Assembly (NCBI GenBank): GCA_029062865.1
Contig: JAIDPG010000151.1
Span: 1 to 11,318, forward strand
DNA from: Oscillospiraceae bacterium
GTDB lineage: Bacteria; Bacillota; Clostridia; Oscillospirales; Ruminococcaceae
Direction: 5' to 3'
Length of the DNA stretch: 11,318 bases
Translations under genes and position numbers: made by a program
Part shown: positions 1-7,113 of the stretch, piece after piece
How the letters are laid out: each line of letters opens with the position of its first letter
Position numbering within the stretch: position 1 is the stretch's first letter
Notes under the pieces: model-generated
Databases searched by the model: none
What the model was told of the DNA's origin: nothing
The model's input: the letters and a program-made list of their open reading frames with translations, nothing else

Positions 1-605
1 GTGCGTACCGCGCGACAATGCCGCAGGATCAGGGCAGCTTCAACATCGGCATTCGGCTTGTGAGAAACGCGTCGGCGGGAAACGGCACCGTTACGGCAAA
101 CGCGGAAAATCAAAATACCGTCGGCGGCGGGAAAATTCTGATAGCGTATTTCTCATGGGGCGGTAACACCCGCGGAGTTGCGAGGGAAATTCAGCGGCAG
201 ACGGGAGCGGATATTTTCGAGATAGAGCTTGTCCATCCGTATTCAAGCAGTTACAATACCGTGCTTGACGAAGCGCAGCGCGATCAGAACAAACAAGCGC
301 GACCAGAAATAGCAAATCATGTGGAGAATTTCGCGCAATACGACACGATAATGATCGGTTATCCGAACTGGTGGGCTTCAATACCGATGCCGATCGCGTC
401 CTTCCTTGAGGAATACGATTTTTCGGGGAAAACGATAATTCCGTTCTGCTCGCACGGCGGCGGACGGTTCGGGCAGAGCCTTACGGCGATAGCGAAGCTC
501 GCTCCGGATTCAATGCTCGGAGAGGGCTTGTCGATACACTATTCGGGCGGCTCGGCGCTTGCCGATGATGTAACGAAATGGCTTAAAACAAACAATATTC
601 AATAA
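1..605 (+). CDS. Flavodoxin (Flavodoxin_4 type) with SUMF1-like N-terminal part; 5' end outside window
   Basis: The frame is open to the left edge, so the gene very probably starts upstream; the first internal ATG is at 18. The residues before and just after that ATG (ending in GSFNIGIRLVRNA) resemble the C-terminal strand of formylglycine-generating-enzyme/SUMF1 domains, which typically end in xNIGFRLV. A short Gly/Asn/Thr/Ala linker follows, then a complete flavodoxin fold of about 157 residues. Counted from ATG 18, the FMN phosphate loop is SWGGNTR (residues 46-52), the aromatic FMN-stacking region is GYPNWWASIP (114-123), and the last flavin loop is near CSHGGGR (144-150). Known for the family: one FMN is bound non-covalently and electrons are carried between cytoplasmic redox enzymes. 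The fusion to a SUMF1-like module is inferred from about 22 residues only. The next gene starts 14 nt downstream, so the two are probably co-transcribed. Confidence 0.85.
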   Translation, partial: AYRATMPQDQGSFNIGIRLVRNASAGNGTVTANAENQNTVGGGKILIAYFSWGGNTRGVAREIQRQTGADIFEIELVHPYSSSYNTVLDEAQRDQNKQARPEIANHVENFAQYDTIMIGYPNWWASIPMPIASFLEEYDFSGKTIIPFCSHGGGRFGQSLTAIAKLAPDSMLGEGLSIHYSGGSALADDVTKWLKTNNIQ

Positions 606-619
606 CGGAGGTAATCATT

Positions 620-1375
620 ATGAGCGAAAAAATAGTACAGACAGCGGGCAGAGATCAGCTTGGCGATTTCGCGCCGGAATTCGCGCATTTCAACGACGAC
701 ATTCTGTTCGGCGAGAATTGGAACAACGGCGATATCGATTTGAAAACGCGCTGCATTATTACGATGGTCGCGCTGATGTCATCGGGGATCACCGACAGCT
801 CCCTCGTATATCATCTCGAAAACGCAAGGGCTCACGGAGTAACGCGCGAGGAAGCGGCGGCGATAATCACGCACGCGGGATTTTATGTCGGCTGGCCAAA
901 AGCGTGGGCGGTTTTCCGACTCGCGAAGGACGTCTGGAAAAGCGAAAACCCGGCAGAGGACGCTAAAGCGGCTCACGCAGCGAAAATGCTGTTCCCTGTC
1001 GGCGCGCCGAACGACGGGTTCGCGAAATATTTCATCGGGCAGAGCTATCTCACTCCCGTTTCCACGGAGCAGGTCGGGATCTTCAACGTTACCTTCGAGC
1101 CGCGCTGCCGAAATAATTGGCACGTTCACACCGCTGACAAAGGCGGCGGGCAGATCCTTATCTGCCTTGCGGGGGAAGGCTATTACCAGGAATGGGGCAA
1201 GCCCGCGCAAAAGCTCAAGGCGGGCGACGTTGTGAATATACCCGTCGGCGTGAAGCATTGGCACGGCGCCGCGCCCAACAGCTGGTTCTCGCATCTGGCA
1301 ATTGAAGTTCCCGGCGAGAACGGCTCCAACGAGTGGCTTGAAGCGGTGAGCGACGAGCAGTATAACGCGCTCTGA
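620..1375 (+). CDS. Carboxymuconolactone decarboxylase-like / cupin two-domain protein
   Basis: This 251-residue protein has two recognisable parts. Residues ~20-108 are an all-helical carboxymuconolactone decarboxylase (CMD)-like domain, including the run TRCIITMVAL (43-52) and the helix pair around HAGFYVGWPKAW. The C-terminal part (~150-235) is a small cupin barrel: motif 1 carries HVH (168-170) and motif 2 reads PVGVKHWHG (208-216), so H168, H170, H213 and perhaps H215 or H225 could hold a metal. The usual motif-1 glutamate appears as Gln178. The CxxC pair of AhpD-type peroxidase CMD proteins is absent, so a thiol peroxidase role is unlikely. Proteins of this architecture are often encoded beside flavodoxins and aldo/keto reductases, but the substrate is unknown. 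The start is firm: GGAGGT lies 7 nt before the ATG. It is probably cytoplasmic, with no signal or membrane segment. Confidence 0.88.
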   Translation: MSEKIVQTAGRDQLGDFAPEFAHFNDDILFGENWNNGDIDLKTRCIITMVALMSSGITDSSLVYHLENARAHGVTREEAAAIITHAGFYVGWPKAWAVFRLAKDVWKSENPAEDAKAAHAAKMLFPVGAPNDGFAKYFIGQSYLTPVSTEQVGIFNVTFEPRCRNNWHVHTADKGGGQILICLAGEGYYQEWGKPAQKLKAGDVVNIPVGVKHWHGAAPNSWFSHLAIEVPGENGSNEWLEAVSDEQYNAL

Positions 1376-1405
1376 CGGAGGAACGAAAAAATACTTTCAA
1401 TAAAG

Positions 1406-1411
1406 AAAGGA
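1406..1411 (+). promoter_or_regulatory. Ribosome binding site that selects the TTG start of the DUF362 lipoprotein gene
   Basis: AAAGGA lies 8 nt before TTG 1420 but overlaps the first base of the in-frame ATG at 1411. The ATG is therefore too close to be initiated from this site. Confidence 0.6.
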
Positions 1412-1419
1412 TGCTTGAT

Positions 1420-2490
1420 TTGAAAAAACTCTCGGTTTTGTTGAGTGCTTGTTTGACGTCGGTTTTGCTTCTCGGCGGTTGTCGGGCTGAACAGTCCGGC
1501 GGCGTATCCGGCGGAGCAAGCTCACAATCGCAGGCTCAAGGAAGCTCAACGGGAACGCCGTCAAATTCCCAAACGCAGAGCACGGGTAATTCTGCCGGAA
1601 CCTCGTCCGAACAGCCCCCTGCCGCGGAACAAAACGGCTCGGTGGTGTATATGACTGCGGACATAAGCTCCGACGGGCTTATGGCGGTTTATGAGGCTCT
1701 CTCCGCTTCGCCGAACGGAAAAATCGCGGTCAAGCTTTCAACGGGAGAGCCGGGCAGCAATTATCTCCGCACGGACCTGATAGGTGATCTCGTACAGTCG
1801 CTGAACGGCACGATAGTCGAGTGCAACACCGCTTACGGCGGCTCGCGCTCCAATACGGCAATGCACTATCAAGTAGCAAAGGATCACGGCTACACCGATA
1901 TCGCGGATGTCGATATTATGGACGAAAACGGCTCGATGACCTTGCCGGTTGCGGGCGGCGAAAACCTCACGGAAAACTATGTCGGCGCGAATTTCGCGAA
2001 TTACGATTATTATGTCATACTGTCGCATTTTAAAGGTCACGCTATGGCGGGCTACGGCGGCGCGATAAAGAATATTTCGATAGGCATCGCCTCGTCAAAG
2101 GGCAAAAGTCACATTCACACCGGAGGAAAGGGCGGCAGTATGTGGAGCGCCAATCAGGATTCGTTCCTCGAAGCAATGGCGGAGGCGGGAAAATCCGTGT
2201 CCGATTATCTTGACGGAAATATCCTCTATATCAACGTTATGAACCGTTTGTCGGTAGACTGCGACTGCGACGGAAGCCCCGCCGAACCCGATATGCATGA
2301 CATAGGGATATTGGCGTCGTTCGATCCCGTAGCCGTTGATCAGGCTTGCGTTGATCTCGTGTACGGCGCGGAGGACGGAAAATCACTGATCAACCGAATA
2401 GAATCCCGTAACGGGCTCCACACGCTGGAGCACGCGGAAAAGATCGGTCTTGGCAGCCGCGAATATCGATTGGTAGATGTCGATGATTGA
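1420..2490 (+). CDS. DUF362 domain lipoprotein
   Basis: This is an exported lipoprotein with a DUF362 (PF04015) domain. From TTG 1420 the protein begins MKKLSVLLSACLTSVLLLGGC, a typical lipoprotein signal peptide, with Cys21 the likely lipidated residue. A low-complexity Ser/Gly/Gln/Thr linker follows to about residue 62, then the domain itself. Family hallmarks visible are YGGAIKNISIGIASSKGK (from residue 212), DCDCDG (280-285) and DIGILASFDPVAVDQA. The Cys-x-Cys pair is typical of the family. The ferredoxin-like 4Fe-4S cluster module that many DUF362 proteins carry at the C-terminus is missing. The biochemical role of the family is not established. ATG 1411 is an alternative start that adds three residues but has no usable ribosome binding site. 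The 3' end overlaps the permease gene by 14 nt, suggesting translational coupling and a shared envelope function. Confidence 0.88.
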   Translation: MKKLSVLLSACLTSVLLLGGCRAEQSGGVSGGASSQSQAQGSSTGTPSNSQTQSTGNSAGTSSEQPPAAEQNGSVVYMTADISSDGLMAVYEALSASPNGKIAVKLSTGEPGSNYLRTDLIGDLVQSLNGTIVECNTAYGGSRSNTAMHYQVAKDHGYTDIADVDIMDENGSMTLPVAGGENLTENYVGANFANYDYYVILSHFKGHAMAGYGGAIKNISIGIASSKGKSHIHTGGKGGSMWSANQDSFLEAMAEAGKSVSDYLDGNILYINVMNRLSVDCDCDGSPAEPDMHDIGILASFDPVAVDQACVDLVYGAEDGKSLINRIESRNGLHTLEHAEKIGLGSREYRLVDVDD

Positions 2491-3385
2491 AACAATTCAC
2501 CGCGAAGCCGTTTATCTGTGGTATTATTTCAGCGTTCAGCTCGAGCAGATATTTTGGTATTGGGTTCTGGGAATGCTGATAGGCTCGGCGGTCTCGGTTT
2601 TTCTGAAAGATCATATCCATGGCATTTTTCGCTCGCTCGGAAACAAGAAGCTCGGCGTTTTCGGGATCGCCGCTGCGTCGGCGCTCGGCATAGCTTCGCC
2701 GCTTTGTATGTACGGCACGATACCGATAGCCGCGTCTTTTTCCAAAAGCGGAATGAAGGACGATTGGCTGGCGGCGTTTATGATGAGCTCGATTTTATTA
2801 AATCCGCAGCTGATAATTTACAGCGCCGCGCTTGGAACGACTGCACTTGTCGTGAGGATTGTTTCCTGCTTTCTTTGCGGAATAGTGTCGGGGCTGCTCA
2901 TTCGGTTTTTTTGCAAGGACAGAACGTTCTTTGATTTTAAGGGCTTTGAGGAACCGAAAAGTCGTGATATCGACCCGAATATAGTTATCCGCTATTTGAA
3001 AAATCTGTGGAGAAATATTCGGGCAACCGGACTGTATTTTCTTGTCGGGATCCTGCTCTCCGCGCTGTTTCAGCGGTACGTTCCGACGGAGGCGATGACT
3101 TTTCTGTTCGGCGGAAACAAGGCGCTCGGGGTTTTAATGGCGGCAACGATAGGCGTTCCGCTGTACGCGTGCGGCGGAGGCACGATCCCGCTGCTTATCG
3201 GGTGGCTCGCCGACGGAATGAGTATGGGAAGCGCGGCGGCGTTTATGATCACGGGTCCGGCTACTAAGATTACAAATCTCGGCGCTTTGAAAATCGTTCT
3301 CGGAATAAAACGGTTTTTGATCTACATCGCGTTTGTCATAGTATTTTCCTTGGCAACGGGACTTGTCGTTAATTTGGTAATCTGA
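2477..3385 (+). CDS. Predicted permease, PF03773 (ArsP/DUF318-like) family
   Basis: This 302-residue polytopic membrane protein has about eight hydrophobic segments arranged as two similar halves separated by a charged stretch (~147-180). Each half has a conserved small-residue motif: SPLCMYGTIPIAASF (74-88) and PLYACGGGTIPLLIGW (228-243). These match the pattern of the PF03773 permease family, where such motifs carry Cys near a Gly/Pro turn. One characterised branch (ArsP) exports organoarsenicals, but no ars gene is near, and the substrate here cannot be read from sequence. The likely start is ATG 2477 or ATG 2483, both inside the end of the preceding gene. There is no good Shine-Dalgarno sequence, which fits re-initiation by ribosomes finishing the DUF362 gene. 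The S-component-like gene follows after 13 nt. Confidence 0.82.
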   Translation: MSMIETIHREAVYLWYYFSVQLEQIFWYWVLGMLIGSAVSVFLKDHIHGIFRSLGNKKLGVFGIAAASALGIASPLCMYGTIPIAASFSKSGMKDDWLAAFMMSSILLNPQLIIYSAALGTTALVVRIVSCFLCGIVSGLLIRFFCKDRTFFDFKGFEEPKSRDIDPNIVIRYLKNLWRNIRATGLYFLVGILLSALFQRYVPTEAMTFLFGGNKALGVLMAATIGVPLYACGGGTIPLLIGWLADGMSMGSAAAFMITGPATKITNLGALKIVLGIKRFLIYIAFVIVFSLATGLVVNLVI

Positions 3386-3398
3386 AAGGAGAATTTTT

Positions 3399-3977
3399 AT
3401 GTCAACAGCATTTTTGAGATCGGCGGATAAATCCCGCCTCTCGGTTAAGGTACAGACGATAGCGACCATAGCCGCCATCGTCGGCGCGGTCGCGGTGCCG
3501 CAGTTGTTTCACGCGCTTGGCGCGGCTTCGGGGCTTGGCACGTCTCTCGGAGAAACGTTTCTGCCTATGCATTTGCCGATAATAATTGTCGGACTGCTTG
3601 CCGGACCGTATGCGGGAGCTATTGCGGGAGCACTCGGACCGCTCGTAAGCTTTGCGGTCTCGGGTATGCCCGGCGCGGATATGCTGCCGTTTATGATGCT
3701 CGAATTGTGCGCTTACGGTCTGTTTGCGGGACTGCTTCGCAACGTAAAAATGCCGGCTGTCATAAAGGTGATTGCGGTGCAGATCGGCGGACGAGCGGTT
3801 CGCGCCGCGGCGATATTGCTTGCGGTTTACGCGTTCGGAAATGAAAGCGTTCGCGCAGCTTCGATCTTGATGAGTATCGGCACGGGACTTTTCGGTTTGG
3901 CTCTGCAATGGACGCTGATACCGCTGCTTGTTTACCGTGTGGAGAACCCGAAAAAAAAGGGAGCTCTGATCCGATAA
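3399..3977 (+). CDS. ECF transporter S component-like membrane protein
   Basis: This 192-residue, very hydrophobic protein has about five to six predicted membrane segments. The stretch LPMHLPIIIVGLLAGPYAGA (55-74) followed by GALGPLVSFAVSGMP (77-91) is the pattern seen in ECF (energy-coupling factor) S components, which bind a vitamin or metal and work with a shared EcfA/EcfA'/EcfT motor. No ATPase or T component lies in the window, which fits group II ECF systems whose motor is encoded elsewhere. Ligand unknown. AAAGGAG lies 7 nt before the ATG. It is the last gene of the operon, and a strong terminator begins 41 nt after the stop. Co-transcription with a DUF362 lipoprotein and a permease suggests a joint transport function, which is inference. 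Confidence 0.75.
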   Translation: MSTAFLRSADKSRLSVKVQTIATIAAIVGAVAVPQLFHALGAASGLGTSLGETFLPMHLPIIIVGLLAGPYAGAIAGALGPLVSFAVSGMPGADMLPFMMLELCAYGLFAGLLRNVKMPAVIKVIAVQIGGRAVRAAAILLAVYAFGNESVRAASILMSIGTGLFGLALQWTLIPLLVYRVENPKKKGALIR

Positions 3978-4018
3978 ACGCAATGCAGCCCGGCGACAGG
4001 CGCAACTATGACAAAAAG

Positions 4019-4048
4019 AAAGGCTGCGTAGGTTTCTACGCAGCCTTT
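4019..4048 (+). terminator. Intrinsic terminator of the five-gene operon
   Basis: A perfect 13-bp stem AAAGGCTGCGTAG / CTACGCAGCCTTT encloses a GTTT loop and ends in a T run (4046-4049). A-rich sequence precedes it, so it may also work weakly in the other direction. Confidence 0.9.
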
Positions 4049-4082
4049 TCAAAAGCAACCGAATTCTTCTTTACCGCCCCGT

Positions 4083-4443
4083 GATTGTAACGAACCAGAT
4101 GAGGGCTTTATCGACGTTTGCGGCAGACAGCCGAAAAGCCCCCATATGCGAGGAACAATTGCGGCGGCTAGCCTTTGTGGCTGCCGCCGCAATTGTGACA
4201 AAGCAGATGAGGGCTTATCGACGTTTGCGGCAGACAGCCGAAAAGCCCTCATATGCAAGGAACAATTGCGGCAGCTAGCCTTTGTGGCTGCCGCCGCGAT
4301 TGTGACGAAGCTGATGAGGGCTTATCGACGTTTGCGGCAGACAGCCGAAAAGCCCTCATATGCGAGGAACAATTCCGGCGGCTAGCCTTTGTGGCTGCCG
4401 CCGCGATTGTAACAAAGCATATGAGGGCTTCTCGGCTGTCTGC
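4083..4443. repeat. Tandem array of three ~107-bp palindromic units between convergent genes
   Basis: By direct reading, copies run 4083-4190 (108 bp), 4191-4297 (107 bp) and 4298-4404 (107 bp), followed by a partial copy to 4430. The copies differ at only a few bases. Each contains a strong hairpin, CAATTGCGGCGGC t AGCC / TTTGT loop / GGCT GCCGCCGCAATTG in copy 1, flanked by AAGCCCTCATATGC and its complement GCATATGAGGGCTT, so a whole unit folds as one long stem of nearly 50 bp per arm. The last unit (4337-4443) is the most complete palindrome: GCAGACAGCCG opens it and CGGCTGTCTGC closes it. That right end touches the stop codon of the next gene. The open frames crossing the array are not credible genes, because the 107-bp period shifts frame at each copy and gives the same peptide in three frames. 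Confidence 0.9.
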
Positions 4444-4913
4444 TACTTGCCCTGCTTCATGCAGCCGCCACTGTACGACGCGAAGAAAATTCCTCCCGCG
4501 GCGATCATCCAGCTGCCGATTGCGACTTGAGTACCAAGCTTCTCAGCCATTGCCGTCACTTGAGCGTACGATGTAATTCCGGCGGAGTGTTTGATAACGT
4601 ATGCCTCCATAGCCGCCTGCGAACAAGCAGGCGCGATGAGGAAGCTCCCGACAAACGCGACGATCGCGAGCACGAGCCCGATAGCGCCGATTGAAATCGG
4701 GTAGGCTTTCGTCATAATGTCGAAGATCATAAACGCCACAGCGCACACAAACAGCGCGATCGCGCCAATTCTCGCCACCGTGCACAAGATGTAGATCGCG
4801 TCGCCCGCGCTGTCAAGCCGTCTGAAAATAAGCGAAGCAAATCCCGCGACCGCCCCCGCAATAATCCCGATAACTCTGATGATATTGCGGATAACTATCT
4901 TATTCGTATCCAT
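4443..4913 (-). CDS. Small integral membrane protein of unknown function
   Basis: The protein has 156 residues with about four hydrophobic segments, near 11-30, 42-66, 74-95 and 132-150. A polar loop of about 35 residues between the third and fourth contains MEAYVIKHSAGITSYAQ. It ends in a short Cys/Lys tail (GGCMKQGK). I do not recognise a family. The start is placed at the ATG of MDTNK because AAGGAG (4921-4926) is 7 nt away; the ATG six bases further upstream would be only 1 nt from it. It has its own near-consensus promoter and stands alone between a terminator-like hairpin upstream and the palindromic array downstream, so it is probably monocistronic. Confidence 0.75.
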   Translation of the reverse strand: MDTNKIVIRNIIRVIGIIAGAVAGFASLIFRRLDSAGDAIYILCTVARIGAIALFVCAVAFMIFDIMTKAYPISIGAIGLVLAIVAFVGSFLIAPACSQAAMEAYVIKHSAGITSYAQVTAMAEKLGTQVAIGSWMIAAGGIFFASYSGGCMKQGK

Positions 4914-4961
4914 AAACATTCTCCTTTTTTTCACAAAAATTACCAAAACTGCGCTTTCTTT

Positions 4962-4990
4962 AGTATATCACAAAATCATCGCAATGTCAA
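4962..4990 (-). promoter_or_regulatory. Sigma-A type promoter of the small membrane protein gene
   Basis: On the minus strand a perfect -35 TTGACA (4985-4990) is separated by exactly 17 bp from the -10 hexamer TATACT (4962-4967). Transcription would start near 4955, giving a leader of about 40 nt before the ATG at 4913. Confidence 0.85.
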
Positions 4991-5020
4991 GGGGTTTTTC
5001 TCATATTCCTGTAATTATGT

Positions 5021-5053
5021 GAGGTTTTCCCCGCCGATGACGGGGAAAGCCTC
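5021..5053 (-). terminator. Terminator-like hairpin after the purine nucleoside phosphorylase gene
   Basis: GAGGTTTTCCCCG pairs with CGGGGAAAGCCTC (one wobble pair) around a 7-nt loop, 8 nt past the stop codon of the phosphorylase gene. The U tract after the stem on the minus strand is poor (ACATAATTA), so termination may be inefficient. Confidence 0.6.
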
Positions 5054-5061
5054 ATTCCGAG

Positions 5062-5892
5062 TTAACAGCTGACAATATCGGTTATCGCGCGCTTTACGAG
5101 CTTCTTGAACAGCGGCGCTACTCTGTCGGCGGTTTCCTGGACTTCCTTGTGAGAAAGCGGATTACTGGAGATTCCCGAGGCGAGGTTGGAAATACACGAA
5201 ATGCCGCAGACCTCCATTCCGCAATGCCGCGCCGCCATTGCCTCTACCGCCGTTGACATTCCGACAGCGTCCGCGCCGAGCCTCCCATACGCGCGTATCT
5301 CCGCGGGAGTCTCGTAGTTCGGACCCGTGGTCTGGAGGTAAACGCCGCTCTTCAATGGCACGCCCTCCGACGCTGCGGCATTTTCGATTATCGTCCGCAG
5401 GCGGCGGCTGTAGACCTCGCTCATATCCGGGAAGCGCGTGCCGAGCTCGTCAATATTCGCGCCGATAAGCGGCGACGGCACGGACAGCGAGATGTGATCC
5501 GTAATCAGCATAAAATCCCCCGCGTGGAATGACGGGTTAATTCCGCCCGCGGCGTTTGTCAGAAACAGCGTTTTCGCGCCCATAAGGTGCATAAGCCGCG
5601 TCGGAAGCACAACGTCCTGCACGGAGTAGCCCTCGTAATAATGCACCCTGCCCTGCATCGCGACGATCGGCACTCCGCCAGAAAGCCCGAACACAAACTG
5701 CCCCTTGTGCCCAGCGACGGTGCTCGTCGGGAAGCCGGGGATCTCGCTGTAGGGGAGCGTTTCCTTGACGTCCATAGTATCACAGAAATCACCCAGCCCG
5801 CTTCCCAAAATAAGCGCGAGCTCGGGCTTGAACGTGATTTTCTTCTCCGCCGCCTCGCGGCATTTCATCAGCTTTTCATAAACTTCGTTCAT
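5062..5892 (-). CDS. punA: Purine nucleoside phosphorylase (trimeric PNP-I / MTAP family)
   Basis: This cytoplasmic enzyme splits purine nucleosides, mainly inosine and guanosine, with phosphate to give the free base and ribose 1-phosphate in purine salvage. Its 276 residues match the usual length of the trimeric class. Landmarks are the phosphate loop LILGSGLG (27-34), GHKGQFVFG (61-69), the signature MQGRVHYYEGY (79-89), NAAGG (113-117), the purine-site segment GPNYETPAE (190-198), GMSTAVEA (211-218, with the Met that contacts ribose) and SNLASG (235-240, with the Asn that helps select 6-oxopurines). AAGGAGG lies 7 nt before the ATG. A palindromic element sits 22 nt upstream of the start codon, and the gene to its left is separated by a hairpin, so it is probably a single-gene unit. 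The symbol follows Gram-positive usage. Confidence 0.96.
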   Translation of the reverse strand: MNEVYEKLMKCREAAEKKITFKPELALILGSGLGDFCDTMDVKETLPYSEIPGFPTSTVAGHKGQFVFGLSGGVPIVAMQGRVHYYEGYSVQDVVLPTRLMHLMGAKTLFLTNAAGGINPSFHAGDFMLITDHISLSVPSPLIGANIDELGTRFPDMSEVYSRRLRTIIENAAASEGVPLKSGVYLQTTGPNYETPAEIRAYGRLGADAVGMSTAVEAMAARHCGMEVCGISCISNLASGISSNPLSHKEVQETADRVAPLFKKLVKRAITDIVSC

Positions 5893-5914
5893 GGTTAAAC
5901 CTCCTTGTTTTAAA

Positions 5915-6019
5915 AAATTTCAAAATTCCCTCGTTGTATGCTCGCTCCGCGCTTCGCGCTCCGCTGAGGGAACCGGTCATAATTTTGCTTACGCAAAATT
6001 ATGACACTTTTTGAAATTT
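5915..6019 (-). repeat. Palindromic leader element, copy R1 (upstream of punA)
   Basis: Perfect 11-bp terminal inverted repeats AAATTTCAAAA (5915-5925) and TTTTGAAATTT (6009-6019) enclose two hairpins. The one nearer the gene is bounded by TTCCCTC (5926-5932) and GAGGGAA (5966-5972) and holds a GC-rich CTCGCTCCGC / GCGCTCCGC core. The outer one is a perfect 13-bp stem GTCATAATTTTGC (5976-5988) / GCAAAATTATGAC (5993-6005). The element edge is 22 nt from the punA ATG. The remaining gap, 6020-6124, shows no clear gene or signal. Confidence 0.88.
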
Positions 6020-6124
6020 ACACTTCGCTGGTTGTGTTGACGCGAGAAATAACGCGCCTTTGATGCGCCGCCCTCGGGTTGACGGTCTCGCTTTGACAGC
6101 TCCCCGAAGGGGCATCGCAATAAA

Positions 6125-6898
6125 CTATCGCGTCTTCTTCGCGATAAAAAAGAACCGTGGGAATTTAAAAATTATCTCGCCGTTTTGCTGCTTTGGGTAT
6201 TCGAGCTTCAGCTCCTCGGAAACATCCGCGATGAACTCCTCCCCGTCCGCTTCGGAAAGCGCCGCCAAATATGTCCGCAAGCCCGTGGATCTGTACCACT
6301 CAATTATGCTTTCAAGGCTCGGCATTCGGTGAAAATATGTCGTCTGCCAAAGCTCGAAATTATCGGTCAGCTCGCTTAGAATATCAAAATATTCGGGCTG
6401 CGTGAGCGTGTGGAAAATCCGCTTTTCGGGGAATTTCCCGCGCCATTTCTCGCTTTCGGAAATGCTTGTGATTATCTTGTGGATAGGCTCGTCGAAGTTC
6501 ATCGGGATTTGCGCGGCAAGCGCGCCGTTTGGCTTCAGCAAGCCGAAAACTCTCGGCAAAAGCTCGCGGTGATTTTCCACCCACTGAAAGCACGCGTTTG
6601 AGAAAACCACGTCGAATTTGCCGTTAGACGCACTCAGATCGCCGTTTAAATCGAGGAGAAGAAATTCCAGATCGGGATTGTCAAGCCGGGCTTTTTCAAG
6701 CATATTTTCGCTCGCGTCCGCGCCGATGATGCGCGCGTTCGGGAATCGGTTTTTCAGCACGCGCGTGCTGTTTCCGGGTCCGCAGCCGAGGTCGATTATT
6801 TCTCGCGGCGAACCCTCTAAACGCGCCGCCAAGTCTATCGCCGGCTGCGTTCTCTGCGCCTTGAATTTCAGATACTGCTCGCTGTTCCAGTCTGCCAT
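6125..6898 (-). CDS. tam: Trans-aconitate 2-methyltransferase-like SAM-dependent methyltransferase
   Basis: This 257-residue class I methyltransferase opens with MADWNSEQYLKF, the start typical of Tam, where the N-terminal W-x-x-x-x-Y region precedes the Rossmann fold. Motif I is IDLGCGPGNST (35-45), the acidic residue at the end of strand 2 is Asp61 in GADAS, and post-I/motif II regions are LLLDLNGDL (80-88) and FDVVFSNACFQW (95-106). Tam methylates trans-aconitate, an inhibitory by-product of aconitase, using S-adenosylmethionine. Length and overall pattern agree with the family, but the exact acceptor cannot be proven from sequence, and related proteins act on other carboxylates. AAGGAGG lies 4 nt before the ATG. 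The gene stands alone between two palindromic elements, with R2 22 nt upstream of its start. Confidence 0.85.
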   Translation of the reverse strand: MADWNSEQYLKFKAQRTQPAIDLAARLEGSPREIIDLGCGPGNSTRVLKNRFPNARIIGADASENMLEKARLDNPDLEFLLLDLNGDLSASNGKFDVVFSNACFQWVENHRELLPRVFGLLKPNGALAAQIPMNFDEPIHKIITSISESEKWRGKFPEKRIFHTLTQPEYFDILSELTDNFELWQTTYFHRMPSLESIIEWYRSTGLRTYLAALSEADGEEFIADVSEELKLEYPKQQNGEIIFKFPRFFFIAKKTR

Positions 6899-6920
6899 TT
6901 TTCCTCCTTATTTTAATTTT

Positions 6921-7030
6921 AAATTTCAAAATTCCATCACCGATTTCGTTCCGCGCTACGCCCGGAACGACACCGCTGACGGAACCGGTCATAATTTTGC
7001 TTACGCAAATTTATGACACTTTTTGAAATT
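6921..7030 (-). repeat. Palindromic leader element, copy R2 (upstream of tam)
   Basis: The left inverted repeat AAATTTCAAAA (6921-6931) faces the right one TTTTGAAATT (7021-7030). The gene-proximal hairpin is bounded by TTCCATCA and TGACGGAA and has diverged inside to a perfect CGTTCCG / CGGAACG stem. The distal hairpin is GTCATAATTTTGC (6988-7000) / GCAAATTTATGAC (7005-7017), with one unpaired change. The distance to the tam ATG is 22 nt. Confidence 0.85.
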
Positions 7031-7038
7031 AATGTCAA
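7010..7038 (-). promoter_or_regulatory. Possible promoter for tam straddling the R2 element edge
   Basis: The minus strand reads TTGACA (7033-7038), 17 bp, then CATAAA (7010-7015). The -35 is consensus and lies just outside the element. The -10 is weak and lies inside the distal hairpin arm. The spacing is ideal, but the -10 differs from TATAAT at two positions. Confidence 0.35.
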
Positions 7039-7113
7039 CGTTGGTTTGTTTACTCAACCAAGACGCGCCTGTAATGCGGTCTCGTTACGCGTCTGCGGCA
7101 AGCTGCAAATCGC

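Noticed and set aside
1377..1390. GGAGG at 1377-1381 as the ribosome binding site of a small extra gene
   Set aside because: No start codon follows at a usable distance; the next gene has its own site at 1406-1411.
3402..4058. Minus-strand open frame of 218 codons
   Set aside because: It runs antisense to the S-component-like gene and through the terminator, is very rich in Arg/Ser/His, and has no recognisable domain.
4083..4443. CRISPR array
   Set aside because: The units repeat over their full ~107 bp with no variable spacers, and there are no cas genes nearby.
4081..4576. Overlapping plus-strand open frames through the tandem array
   Set aside because: The 107-bp period is not a multiple of three, so the same peptide text recurs in all three frames. 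This is a repeat artefact, and no ribosome binding site precedes any of them.
5915..6019. Classical riboswitch or T-box in the leader elements
   Set aside because: The loops and flanks show no known aptamer or T-box sequence, and near-identical elements precede unrelated genes, which argues for a repeat family.
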